A stretch of 12,623 nt of DNA from SVTX01 sp045659745 (GTDB lineage Bacteria; Bacillota; Clostridia; Oscillospirales; CAG-272), in assembly GCA_045659745.1 (NCBI GenBank), contig JAZRCL010000066.1, positions 1 through 12,623 of the forward strand, given 5' to 3'. The position numbers were made by a program, and so were the translations under genes. This document shows, in pieces, positions 5,557 to 12,623 of the stretch. The number at the start of each line of letters is the position of its first letter. Position 1 is the first letter of the stretch. The notes beneath the pieces are model-generated. The model searched no databases, was not told the origin of the DNA, and saw only the letters and a program-made list of their open reading frames with translations.

Positions 5557-8244
5557 TTATTTTTTATTTGTAAGTCTGCCTATAAGCTTGCCTATTTCCA
5601 TAACTACGAAGGGAACGAGGACAAGTCCGAGGCATATAAGATACTGTGTGGGTGAGAGAAGAACGAGTCCGAACGCGTCTCTGACACCGGGGACAACTGC
5701 TACCGCTGCTGTGAGCACGAATGCGGCGAGTGCGGAGAGATTCAGGGTCTTGTTGCCGAAGAAGCCTATCTTAAAGAGTGACTTTTCGGAGCGCATATTG
5801 TAGGACTGAACTATCTGACACATAGCAAGCACGAGGAATGCCATGGTTTCACCGTGAAGAAGTCTGGGGTCGTTCTGAGCAAAGTTGGAAATAGCAGACC
5901 AATCGCAGCCGCAGCCGATAAAGAACGCGATAAGAGTAAGAACCGCGAACATAACACCCTGAAGAACTATTCTTAAGCCGAAGCCGTTAGCAAAGAGGCC
6001 TTCGTTCTTGGGCTTGGGCTTTTCGGACATAACGGTGTCTTCAACCTTTTCCATACCGAGAGATATAGCGGGAAGGGAGTCGGTAACGAGGTTGATCCAG
6101 AGGAGCTGCATGGAAACCAAGGGGGAGTGCTGCCAGAATACCATAGCCATAAATACCGTGATAACCTCACCGATATTCGTGCCGAGAAGATAGCCTACTA
6201 CCTTTTTGATATTAGCGTAAATGCCGCGTCCCTCGCGAACTGCGTGAACGATGGTAGCAAAGTTGTCATCGGTAAGAGTCATATCTGCCGCGCCCTTTGC
6301 AACGTCGGTACCCGTAATACCCATAGCGCATCCGATATCCGCAGCCTTAAGCGCGGGGGCGTCGTTTACGCCGTCGCCTGTCATAGAAACTATTTTGTCT
6401 TTTCTCTGCCAAGCTTTAACTATTCTTATTTTGTTTTCGGGGGATACTCGAGCGTAAACCGAGATGAACTCGATCTTTTCATCAAGCTCCTCGTCGCTCA
6501 TAAGGTCGAGCTCGGCGCCCGTGATAGCGAGGTCGCCGTCCTCAAGAATACCGATCTCTCGAGCGATTGCGGAAGCGGTGACAACGTGGTCGCCCGTGAT
6601 CATAACGGGCTTTATGCCTGCCATGCGGCAGATCTTAACTGCCTCCGCCGCTTCGGGTCTGGGCGGGTCGATCATACCGACAAGACCCATAAATATGAGC
6701 TCAGACTCAAGCTCTTCGCTTGTGGGATTTTCGGGAACTGTATCAATTTCCTTATATGCAATGGCAAGAACGCGGAGAGCATTACGGCTCATCTTTTCGT
6801 TCATTTCCTTTGCTTTTTCAAGGTCACCTGCGATGCAACGGGAAGCCATTACGTCAAACGCACCCTTAACGATTACGACGTTCTTGCCGTCAATAACGTT
6901 TACGCTGGTCATAAGCTTTCTGTCAGAGTCGAAAGGAATGGTTGCAACTCTGCGGTATTCTGTGTTGATCTCTTCCTGGAGAATACCGTTCTTACGAGCC
7001 GCTGAAATGATGGAGGTCTCTGTGGGGTCACCGATGGAAACCTCGCTTCCGTCCTCTTTAACCTCAATAGCACCGTCACAACAGAGCGTACCGTAGGTGA
7101 GAAGGGTTCTTACGTTGTCTGCAACGTGGGAATTGATGTCTGCTACGTCATCCTCACCGTCAATGTAGGACTTAACGAGAGTCATCTTGTTCTGAGTAAG
7201 CGTACCCGTCTTATCCGAGCAGATGACTGAGGCAGAGCCAAGAGTTTCAACTGCAGGGAGACGGCGGATAATAGCGTTCTTCTTAACCATTCTCTGAACG
7301 CCGATTGAGAGAACGATAGTAACGATTGCGGGCAGACCCTCGGGAATAGCGGATACCGCAAGGGAGATAGCAACCATAAACATTTCGATTATCTTATCAA
7401 TTAAGGTTTCGCCTGCGGCTACGGGTGAAAGAAGGCCGATAGCAAAGATAATAGCGCAGCAGCCGAGAGCTACGAAGCCAAGAATCTTACCGAGCTTTGC
7501 AAGCTTCTGCTGAAGGGGAGTTTCTCCGTCCTCCTCGTTTGCGAGAAGAGCGGCTATTTTACCCATTTCGGTACTCATACCCGTTGCGGTGACAACTGCA
7601 AGTGCTGTACCGTACGTGATGCTGCAGCCTGAGAATACCATATTGGATCGGTCGCCGAGGGGTGCATCGGGAGCAACTTCAGCGTTGGCATCCTTTTCCG
7701 AGGGAACCGACTCACCTGTGAGCGCGGATTCCTCGCTCTTTAAGTTTACGCTAGTGATAAGTCTTGCGTCTGCGGGAACAAAATCGCCTGCCTCGAGCTT
7801 TATAATGTCGCCGGGGACAAGCTCCCAAGCTTCAACTATTGTCTCCTTGCCGTCGCGGATAACGCGAGCGTGGGGAGCGGACATGCTTTTGAGCGCGTCA
7901 AGAGCTTTTTCCGCCTTGCTTTCCTGAACCACGCCCATAATGGCGTTGAGAATTACGATGGCAACGATAAGACCGGGCTCGAAGAATTCCTTGGGGTCTC
8001 CGTGTCCCGTGGTCATCTCGTAAATTACGAGGCCTGTGGATACCGCTGCGGCGATAAGAAGAATGATGATCATTGCGTCCTTGAACTGCTCAAGGAATCT
8101 TTGGAACATTGTTTTCTTCTTCTTTTCTTTGAGCTTGTTTTCTCCGTGCTTTTGTCTGGCGTTTTCGACCTGACTTGAGCTGAGGCCTGTTTCTCTGTTT
8201 GTCTGGAGACTTTCGAGAACCTGGCCTATGTGTTCTTTGTACAT
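5557..8244 (-). CDS. Ca2+-transporting P-type ATPase (SERCA/PMR1-like, P2A)
   Basis: This 895-residue P2-type ATPase most likely exports Ca2+ across the cell membrane. Visible in order: the N-terminal cation ATPase domain (about 1-70), TGES in the actuator domain (176-179), PEGLP in M4 (301-305), the phosphorylation motif DKTGTLT (D344), nucleotide-binding KGAFD (460-464), TGDGVNDAP (622-630), and the C-terminal transmembrane bundle (about 685-885). Calcium-site residues of SERCA are matched: M4 E302 in AIPEGLP, M5 N690 and E693 in GTNIGEV, M6 N718, T721 and D722 in NLVTDSLP. This favours Ca2+ over Na+/K+ or heavy metals, although Mn2+ cannot be excluded. The ATG at 8244 is preferred because GGAGG lies 8 nt upstream. 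The ATG at 8259 overlaps that site and has no ribosome binding site of its own. It is the first gene of the operon, directly behind the promoter at 8289-8317. Confidence 0.95.
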   Translation of the reverse strand: MYKEHIGQVLESLQTNRETGLSSSQVENARQKHGENKLKEKKKKTMFQRFLEQFKDAMIIILLIAAAVSTGLVIYEMTTGHGDPKEFFEPGLIVAIVILNAIMGVVQESKAEKALDALKSMSAPHARVIRDGKETIVEAWELVPGDIIKLEAGDFVPADARLITSVNLKSEESALTGESVPSEKDANAEVAPDAPLGDRSNMVFSGCSITYGTALAVVTATGMSTEMGKIAALLANEEDGETPLQQKLAKLGKILGFVALGCCAIIFAIGLLSPVAAGETLIDKIIEMFMVAISLAVSAIPEGLPAIVTIVLSIGVQRMVKKNAIIRRLPAVETLGSASVICSDKTGTLTQNKMTLVKSYIDGEDDVADINSHVADNVRTLLTYGTLCCDGAIEVKEDGSEVSIGDPTETSIISAARKNGILQEEINTEYRRVATIPFDSDRKLMTSVNVIDGKNVVIVKGAFDVMASRCIAGDLEKAKEMNEKMSRNALRVLAIAYKEIDTVPENPTSEELESELIFMGLVGMIDPPRPEAAEAVKICRMAGIKPVMITGDHVVTASAIAREIGILEDGDLAITGAELDLMSDEELDEKIEFISVYARVSPENKIRIVKAWQRKDKIVSMTGDGVNDAPALKAADIGCAMGITGTDVAKGAADMTLTDDNFATIVHAVREGRGIYANIKKVVGYLLGTNIGEVITVFMAMVFWQHSPLVSMQLLWINLVTDSLPAISLGMEKVEDTVMSEKPKPKNEGLFANGFGLRIVLQGVMFAVLTLIAFFIGCGCDWSAISNFAQNDPRLLHGETMAFLVLAMCQIVQSYNMRSEKSLFKIGFFGNKTLNLSALAAFVLTAAVAVVPGVRDAFGLVLLSPTQYLICLGLVLVPFVVMEIGKLIGRLTNKK

Positions 8245-8288
8245 CAAATTTTCCTCCATATGATTTGATATTAATTATAATTATAACT

Positions 8289-8317
8289 ATTATATCACAT
8301 ACTTACATCAATTTCAA
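8289..8317 (-). promoter_or_regulatory. Sigma-A promoter of the ATPase-cls-nucleotidase-reductase operon
   Basis: On the minus strand, TTGAAA (8317-8312) and TATAAT (8294-8289) are separated by exactly 17 nt, close to the consensus. The predicted transcript start is about 8282, giving a leader of about 38 nt before the ATG at 8244. The leader is too short for a riboswitch. Confidence 0.85.
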
Positions 8318-8349
8318 CAAATTTATTTATTTTTAAGATAATTTACTAA

Positions 8350-8380
8350 ATTAACATTTTTAAGTTAATGCAAACTGCAT
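8350..8380. promoter_or_regulatory. Two small inverted repeats between the divergent promoters (possible operators)
   Basis: ATTAAC-N8-GTTAAT spans 8350-8369, with 6-bp arms and 20 bp overall. ATGCA-AAC-TGCAT spans 8368-8380, with 5-bp arms. Both lie between the -35 boxes of the two divergent promoters, where a transcription factor could act on either operon. They match no operator I can name, and short AT-rich palindromes can arise by chance. Confidence 0.3.
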
Positions 8381-8408
8381 CCAATAGGACAAAAAATACA
8401 AAAAATGC

Positions 8409-8437
8409 TTGAATTGGCGACAACTTTATGATAAAAT
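8409..8437 (+). promoter_or_regulatory. Promoter of the metF operon, extended -10 type
   Basis: TTGAAT (8409-8414) and TAAAAT (8432-8437) are 17 nt apart. TGA directly before the -10 gives the extended form TGnTAAAAT. The predicted start is about 8444, so the leader before the metF ATG is only about 27 nt. It contains the GGAG ribosome binding site (8461-8464) and has no room for a SAM riboswitch or T-box. Confidence 0.75.
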
Positions 8438-8470
8438 AATCGTGTATATTCAGTTCATTTGGAGACAAAT

Positions 8471-9334
8471 ATGAAAATCTCAAGTTTGCTTAACAAAAAC
8501 AACCCCAAGATATCCATGGAGGTGTTCCCACCAAAGACGTGGGACGCTTATGATAGCGTGCGGAGCGCTACCGAAGAAATAGCAAGACTTTCTCCGTCGT
8601 ATATGAGCGTGACGTACGGTGCGGGCGGTGGCACGTCCGAGACAACGGTAAGTATTGCGTCAAATATCCAGAATAAATTTGGCGTGCCTACCTTGGCGCA
8701 CCTGACCTGTCTTTCATCGGACAAAAAGAAAATACATAATCAGCTTGAGCTTTTGAAGTCAGAGGGAATAGAGAATATCCTCGCGCTTCGCGGAGATATG
8801 CCGGCAGATTTTGACCGCTCGTCGCTGACGTATCATTATGCTTACGAGCTTATTGAAGACATAAAGAGCGCGGGAGATTTCTGCATAGGCGGCGCATGCT
8901 ACCCTGAGGGACATCCCGAAGCACCGAGCTTTTCCGAGGACATCAAGCACCTTAAAGAAAAGGTTGATGCGGGCTGTGATTTCCTTACCACACAAATGTT
9001 TTTTGACAACGACGTGCTTTACAGCTTTATGTACAGAGTACGAGAGGCAGGTATAACAGTACCGGTTGTTGCAGGCATAATGCCCGTGACCAATCCCAAG
9101 TCTATAAAGCGCACCTGTGCCATTTCGGGCACGGCGCTCCCCGCGAGATTTCTACGCATAGTGGACAAATTCGGAGACAACCCCGAGGCGCTAAAACAGG
9201 CAGGAATTGCGTATGCCACCGAGCAGATAATAGACCTTTATGCAAACGGGATCAATAACGTGCATATTTACTGTATGAACAAACCCGACGTTGCAAAAAG
9301 AATAATGGAAAACATTTCAGAAATTATCAAGTAA
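8471..9334 (+). CDS. metF: 5,10-methylenetetrahydrofolate reductase
   Basis: This 287-residue TIM-barrel flavoenzyme reduces 5,10-methylene-THF to 5-methyl-THF, the methyl donor for MetH. Family marks are MEVFPPK with the catalytic Glu17, YMSVTYGAGG (44-53), ALRGD (105-109, Asp contacting flavin/folate), GGACYPEGHPE (140-150), and TTQMFFD (173-179, Gln in the folate site). Length is normal for the short bacterial form, which lacks the eukaryotic regulatory domain. The ATG at 8471 is chosen because GGAG ends 6 nt upstream; an in-frame TTG at 8459 would swallow that site. It is the first gene of the methionine operon and stops 1 nt before the activation-domain gene. In many Clostridia MetF uses ferredoxin or a partner MetV for electrons. 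No metV is seen here, so the electron donor is open. Confidence 0.95.
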   Translation: MKISSLLNKNNPKISMEVFPPKTWDAYDSVRSATEEIARLSPSYMSVTYGAGGGTSETTVSIASNIQNKFGVPTLAHLTCLSSDKKKIHNQLELLKSEGIENILALRGDMPADFDRSSLTYHYAYELIEDIKSAGDFCIGGACYPEGHPEAPSFSEDIKHLKEKVDAGCDFLTTQMFFDNDVLYSFMYRVREAGITVPVVAGIMPVTNPKSIKRTCAISGTALPARFLRIVDKFGDNPEALKQAGIAYATEQIIDLYANGINNVHIYCMNKPDVAKRIMENISEIIK

Positions 9335-9335
9335 T

Positions 9336-9935
9336 ATGTACGTAGTATTTAGTAAGGACTTGACTGTGAATTCCATACCGCAAAAGGAAATTCTTCGGTA
9401 TATGCGCGCCCATGGGATAACGGACGGGATACTGCATGTAGTGTCAGATGCCGAGAAGCTTGTGCTTGAAGCCGCAAGCTGTCGCGCGTGTTGGACGCGT
9501 GTGGACGTCAAAAGGCTATCGGAAAATTCGCTGGCTTTAGGCAACATTGAAGTGGTCAGCGCGGATCTTTCAAAACGACTTTTGGGGTGCGAGAAAGCCT
9601 TTGTGTTTGCAGCAACCGCGGGAGTGGGAGTTGACAGAGTTATACGTGCGTCAGAGGTGAAAAGTCCGTTGCTTTCACTTGCTTGTGATGCGGCAGGCTC
9701 GGCGCTTGTCGAGGAGCTTTGCGACCTTATAAATTCAGCTCTTGCAGATGAGGCTCAAAAGCAGAAAAGCCAGACGGTAAAAAGATTTTCTGCGGGTTAT
9801 GGCGACCTGTCGCTTGAATATCAAAAGGACATTTGCGCCCTTCTTGACACACCCAAAAATATCGGCGCGTCGCTGACAGACGGCGTTATGATGGCGCCAA
9901 GCAAGACGGTAACTGCTATTATTGGAATCAAGTGA
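9336..9935 (+). CDS. Stand-alone methionine synthase activation-domain (AdoMet-binding) protein
   Basis: This 199-residue protein resembles the C-terminal reactivation domain of MetH, which binds AdoMet and lets oxidised cob(II)alamin be reduced and remethylated. Support: the N-terminal KEILRYMRAHG helix (17-27), RFSAGYGDLSLE (150-161) matching the RxxxGYxxxP AdoMet-binding signature, and the closing MMAPSKTVTAIIGIK segment (185-199). R150, G154 and Y155 are kept, but the motif's usual Pro is Ser159. It sits between metF (1-nt gap) and a metH lacking this domain (40-nt gap), which strongly supports a partner role. The start is uncertain. The ATG at 9336 has no clear ribosome binding site and would rely on coupling to metF. 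A GTG at 9366 has AAGGA 7 nt upstream, but using it would remove the family-like first strand. Conserved residues for reductase interaction cannot be judged by eye. Confidence 0.85.
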   Translation: MYVVFSKDLTVNSIPQKEILRYMRAHGITDGILHVVSDAEKLVLEAASCRACWTRVDVKRLSENSLALGNIEVVSADLSKRLLGCEKAFVFAATAGVGVDRVIRASEVKSPLLSLACDAAGSALVEELCDLINSALADEAQKQKSQTVKRFSAGYGDLSLEYQKDICALLDTPKNIGASLTDGVMMAPSKTVTAIIGIK

Positions 9936-9975
9936 TTCTTTGCGGAAATTACCACAAATAAATCAGGATAAAATT

Positions 9976-12354
9976 ATGAAAATTACAGAACAGATAAAAA
10001 ACAAAAGACTTATATTTGACGGCGGCATGGGAACGCTTCTTCAAGCCGCAGGACTGCCCGCGGGCCAGGCTCCTGAAAAATGGAATATCACCAACCCCGA
10101 CAAAATAGTTGATATACATAAGTCTTATATTGAGGCGGGATGTGACATCCTGACCTCAAACACATTTGGAGTAAACACGCTCAAATATACCGCAGACGAG
10201 GTCGCGTCTATGACCTTTGCGGCTTTTTCGTGTATGAAAAAAGCGGCAGCGGAGTCGGGCAGAGAGGTTTATCTCGCGCTTGATATCGGTCCGACGGGAA
10301 AGCTGCTTGAGCCTTACGGAGACTTGTCTTTCGAGGACGCAGTCTCGGTCTTTGCAGCTACCGTAAAAGCGGGCGTTGAATGTGGCGCGGACGTTATTCT
10401 CATTGAGACTATGAACGACTCGTACGAGACCAAGGCGGCGGTACTTGCGGCAAAGGAAAATTCGAGTTTGCCTATATTCGTCACAAACGTCTATGACTCA
10501 ACCCATAAGCTCATGACGGGCGCGAACGTGCCCGCTATGGTGGCTATGCTTGAAGGACTTGGAGTTGACGCGATAGGTATGAATTGCTCGCTCGGTCCGC
10601 GTCAGATGATTGATGTTTTGCCGAAATTTGTCGAATATTCATCAACCCCCATAATCATTCAGCCAAACGCGGGGCTTCCCGTGCAGAAGGACGGTAAGAC
10701 CGTATATGACGTTGATGCCGAGGAGTTTTCCGACATCATGGTACAGATGGCGAAAATGGGCGGTTGTATCCTTGGCGGTTGCTGTGGAACAACTCCCGAA
10801 TATATTGCGAAAACTGTTGAGAAAACAAGGGAAATTCCACTTGTTTATCCCGAGAAAAAGCAACGTACACTCGTGTCATCATACACTCACGCAACCGAGA
10901 TAGGAAAGGCTCCCACACTCATTGGAGAGAGAATAAATCCCACGGGAAAATCCAAGCTCAAGGAAGCTTTGAGGACTAATAATATGTCGTACATTCTCTC
11001 CGAGGCGGTAAATCAGCAACAGAGGGGCGCGCATATACTTGACGTCAACGTCGGATTGCCCGAAATAGACGAGGTTAAAATGATGACCTCTGCCATAAAG
11101 CAGATACAGTCGGTTTCGGACTGTCCGCTTCAGATAGATACGGTTAATTTCACCGCTATGGAGTCTGCCGCGAGAGTGTATAACGGCAAGCCGCTTATAA
11201 ACTCGATAAATGGCAGTGACGAGAGCATGGACGCAGTGTTCCCGATAGTTAAAAAATACGGTGGAGCGGTTATTGCTCTGACTATGGACGAGCAGGGAAT
11301 ACCGCAGACTGCCCGCGGACGAGTGGAGATTGCACACAGAATAATGCAAAGAGCAGCAGAATACGGAATTGACAAAAAAGATATTATTGTTGATCCGTTG
11401 GCGCTGACAATATCCTCAAATCCCGAGTCGGCAAAAGTGACTCTTGAGGCTATAAGGATCATACGCAACGAGCTTGGACTCTATACGAGCCTTGGTGTTT
11501 CTAATATTTCCTTTGGTCTGCCGCAGAGAGATCTTGTGACTTCAACGTTCTATATTATGGCTCTTAATTCGGGTCTTAACTGCGCTATTATGAACCCGTA
11601 TTCCTCTGAAATGATGAAGGTTTACAGAAGCTATTGCGCTTTGAGCGGACTAGATTTTGGCTTTGAAAATTATATTGATTTTGCGTCGTCTTATATGCCG
11701 TCACAGACAGAGGCTACGACCTTAAGGGCTACACTTTCGGGCGACGGCGAGCTTCAGTCTGCTATAATCAAGGGACTCAAGGATCAGGCTCGCGCGGTGA
11801 CCGAGATAATGCTTGAGTCAGTTGAGCCTATGGAGATAATCAACAGCCATATCATTCCCGCGCTTAACGTGGTAGGTCGCGGCTTTGAAGAAAAAACGGT
11901 CTATCTTCCTCAGCTCCTTATGAGTGCGGAGGCGTCTCAGACGGCGTTTGAAGCGGTTAAGGAGAGACTCCCAAAATCCGCAGATGAAAAGGGAAGAATA
12001 GTACTTGCAACAGTTAAGGGAGATATACACGATATAGGGAAAAATATCGTCAAGGTTCTGCTTGAAAATTTTGGCTTTACGGTAATTGACCTTGGAAAAG
12101 ACGTTCCGCCCGCGTCGGTTGTAGATGCTGCTCGCGAGAGCAGAGCGGGGCTTGTGTGCCTCTCGGCGCTTATGACTACGACAGTGCCCGCAATGGCAGA
12201 TACAATAAAGCTTTTACGAGAATTTTGCCCTGATGTAAAAATTATGGTGGGCGGCGCGGTAATGACGCAGGAATATGCGGATATGATAGGCGCGGACGCT
12301 TATTCGCCTGACGCGATGGGAGCAGTCAGATACGCGCAGGAGCTGTTTTCTTGA
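9976..12354 (+). CDS. metH: Cobalamin-dependent methionine synthase lacking the activation domain
   Basis: This 792-residue enzyme transfers methyl from methyl-THF via cobalamin to homocysteine. The homocysteine domain (about 1-290) has DGGMGT (15-20) and the Zn ligands C204, C269 and C270 (GGCC). The pterin domain (about 310-570) shows IGERINPTGKSKLKEAL (316-332), D356 and N358 in LDVNVG, D388 in QIDTVN, and N510. The B12 cap helices (about 590-670) precede the cobalamin domain (about 673-792) with DIHDIG (683-688), His685 being the axial Co ligand, and VGGAVMTQEYA (758-768). It ends there: E. coli MetH is about 1,227 residues because of the extra activation domain, here encoded by the gene just upstream. 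The ATG at 9976 has AGGA 7 nt upstream; the frame extends back to 9922 but overlaps the preceding gene. An intact zinc site and B12 motif argue for an active enzyme rather than a corrinoid methyltransferase for another substrate. Confidence 0.95.
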   Translation: MKITEQIKNKRLIFDGGMGTLLQAAGLPAGQAPEKWNITNPDKIVDIHKSYIEAGCDILTSNTFGVNTLKYTADEVASMTFAAFSCMKKAAAESGREVYLALDIGPTGKLLEPYGDLSFEDAVSVFAATVKAGVECGADVILIETMNDSYETKAAVLAAKENSSLPIFVTNVYDSTHKLMTGANVPAMVAMLEGLGVDAIGMNCSLGPRQMIDVLPKFVEYSSTPIIIQPNAGLPVQKDGKTVYDVDAEEFSDIMVQMAKMGGCILGGCCGTTPEYIAKTVEKTREIPLVYPEKKQRTLVSSYTHATEIGKAPTLIGERINPTGKSKLKEALRTNNMSYILSEAVNQQQRGAHILDVNVGLPEIDEVKMMTSAIKQIQSVSDCPLQIDTVNFTAMESAARVYNGKPLINSINGSDESMDAVFPIVKKYGGAVIALTMDEQGIPQTARGRVEIAHRIMQRAAEYGIDKKDIIVDPLALTISSNPESAKVTLEAIRIIRNELGLYTSLGVSNISFGLPQRDLVTSTFYIMALNSGLNCAIMNPYSSEMMKVYRSYCALSGLDFGFENYIDFASSYMPSQTEATTLRATLSGDGELQSAIIKGLKDQARAVTEIMLESVEPMEIINSHIIPALNVVGRGFEEKTVYLPQLLMSAEASQTAFEAVKERLPKSADEKGRIVLATVKGDIHDIGKNIVKVLLENFGFTVIDLGKDVPPASVVDAARESRAGLVCLSALMTTTVPAMADTIKLLREFCPDVKIMVGGAVMTQEYADMIGADAYSPDAMGAVRYAQELFS

Positions 12355-12372
12355 TAAGAAAATTGAAGAAGA

Positions 12373-12419
12373 TTTTTTGTATTACTTTTTGGCAACAGCC
12401 CCAAAAAGTAATCAAAAAA
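12373..12419. repeat. Long inverted repeat after metH
   Basis: ATTACTTTTTGG (12381-12392) pairs perfectly with CCAAAAAGTAAT (12401-12412) around an 8-nt loop. The stem continues with TTTTTTG (12373-12379) against CAAAAAA (12413-12419) across a one-base bulge, about 19 bp in all. It begins 18 nt after the metH stop and may protect or end the transcript. It is not a classic terminator, because on either strand the stem is not followed by a free T-tract. Confidence 0.7.
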
Positions 12420-12424
12420 CGCCG

Positions 12425-12538
12425 CTTAAGAGGGGAGAATGTCCTATTTTTTCTACCGAAAAATTTTGCTTGGCAAAACGGACGACCCCCTCCCCATCTT
12501 AAGAATCTCCCCACTCCGCGAGTTTGCAGGCAAACTCG
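12425..12538. other. Noncoding structured region, possible dispersed repeat element or RNA
   Basis: Nested complementarity is visible: CTTAAG (12425-12430) with CTTAAG (12498-12503), GGGGAG (12432-12437) with CTCCCC (12490-12495), GTCC (12441-12444) with GGAC (12480-12483), and TTTTGC (12464-12469) with GCAAAA (12473-12478). A separate hairpin follows, CGAGTTTG (12519-12526) with CAAACTCG (12531-12538). The reading frames here are low-complexity and lack any protein signature, so I call it noncoding. With the inverted repeat before it, the whole 12373-12538 segment resembles a MITE-like or other intergenic repeat. That can only be proved by finding other copies. I see nothing identifiable in 12539-12623 beyond a 4-bp ACCG/CGGT match (12571-12585). 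Confidence 0.45.
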
Positions 12539-12623
12539 AAAAATGGTGAGGTAATAGAATATCCGTCTTAACCGCAATAAACGGTGACAGAGTAGGCGTT
12601 TGCGTGGGTGGGTTTCAAAAGGG

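Noticed and set aside
6127..7005. Plus-strand 292-codon open frame inside the ATPase gene
   Set aside because: It is fully antisense to conserved P-type ATPase motifs on the minus strand, with no ribosome binding site or known domain. Other plus-strand frames at 6464-7096, 7589-7927 and 7870-8178 fail the same way.
8245..8259. Upstream ATG (8259) as start of the ATPase
   Set aside because: The GGAGG that serves as ribosome binding site lies within its first codons and is correctly spaced for the ATG at 8244. No such site precedes 8259.
8245..8470. SAM, cobalamin or T-box leader before metF
   Set aside because: The predicted transcript start leaves only about 27 nt of leader, and none of the conserved junctions of these elements can be seen.
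12373..12419. Canonical rho-independent terminator for metH
   Set aside because: The hairpin is strong, but its outer A/T runs are part of the stem and no unpaired T-tract follows on either strand. It is therefore listed as an inverted repeat only.
12326..12577. Minus-strand 83-codon frame over the metH end and downstream hairpins
   Set aside because: It overlaps the metH 3' end, translates inverted repeats, uses a TTG start and is rich in Arg/Phe/Cys without a motif. It looks like a translated noncoding repeat.
1..12623. Phage, transposon, CRISPR or defence island
   Set aside because: There are no transposase, integrase, nuclease, helicase or toxin signatures and no spaced direct repeats with variable spacers. 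Apart from the coding repeats and the right-edge hairpins, the window is ordinary metabolic and envelope DNA.

Overview
The window looks like chromosomal DNA from a Gram-positive, probably anaerobic Clostridia-type member of the Bacillota. The reasons are strong AGGAGG-type ribosome binding sites, AT-rich intergenic regions with good sigma-A promoters, two lipoprotein signal peptides, Cys-rich surface repeats of the kind common in gut Clostridia, an Fe-S aldo/keto reductase and a split B12-dependent methionine synthase. The genus cannot be told from the sequence.

Layout, left to right. (1) Positions 1-915, minus strand: an open-ended lipoprotein gene that runs off the left edge. It carries four ~60-residue Cys/His-rich tandem repeats and has its own extended -10 promoter. 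(2) Positions 1090-1117: a hairpin terminator. (3) Positions 1124-8244, minus strand: four closely spaced genes (gaps of 24, 21 and 26 nt) in the transcription order Ca2+-type P-type ATPase, cardiolipin synthase, surface 5'-nucleotidase/UDP-sugar hydrolase-like lipoprotein, and Fe-S aldo/keto reductase. They read as one operon from a clear promoter at 8289-8317 to the terminator. (4) Positions 8245-8470: a divergent control region with two back-to-back promoters and two small inverted repeats between them. (5) Positions 8471-12354, plus strand: metF, a stand-alone methionine synthase activation-domain protein, and a metH that lacks that domain. (6) Positions 12355-12623: noncoding DNA rich in inverted repeats, probably a dispersed structured element.

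The plus-strand operon is a one-carbon/methionine module. MetF reduces methylene-THF to methyl-THF, MetH transfers that methyl group through cobalamin to homocysteine, and the small protein probably supports reductive remethylation of cob(II)alamin with AdoMet. The minus-strand operon is envelope-oriented: ion export, anionic phospholipid synthesis and extracellular nucleotide scavenging, followed by a cytoplasmic redox enzyme.

No phage, transposase, CRISPR array, tRNA, rRNA or defence locus is visible. The items most worth a second look are the Cys-rich repeat lipoprotein at the left edge, the structured element at the right edge, and the split MetH arrangement. I see no convincing wholly new system.
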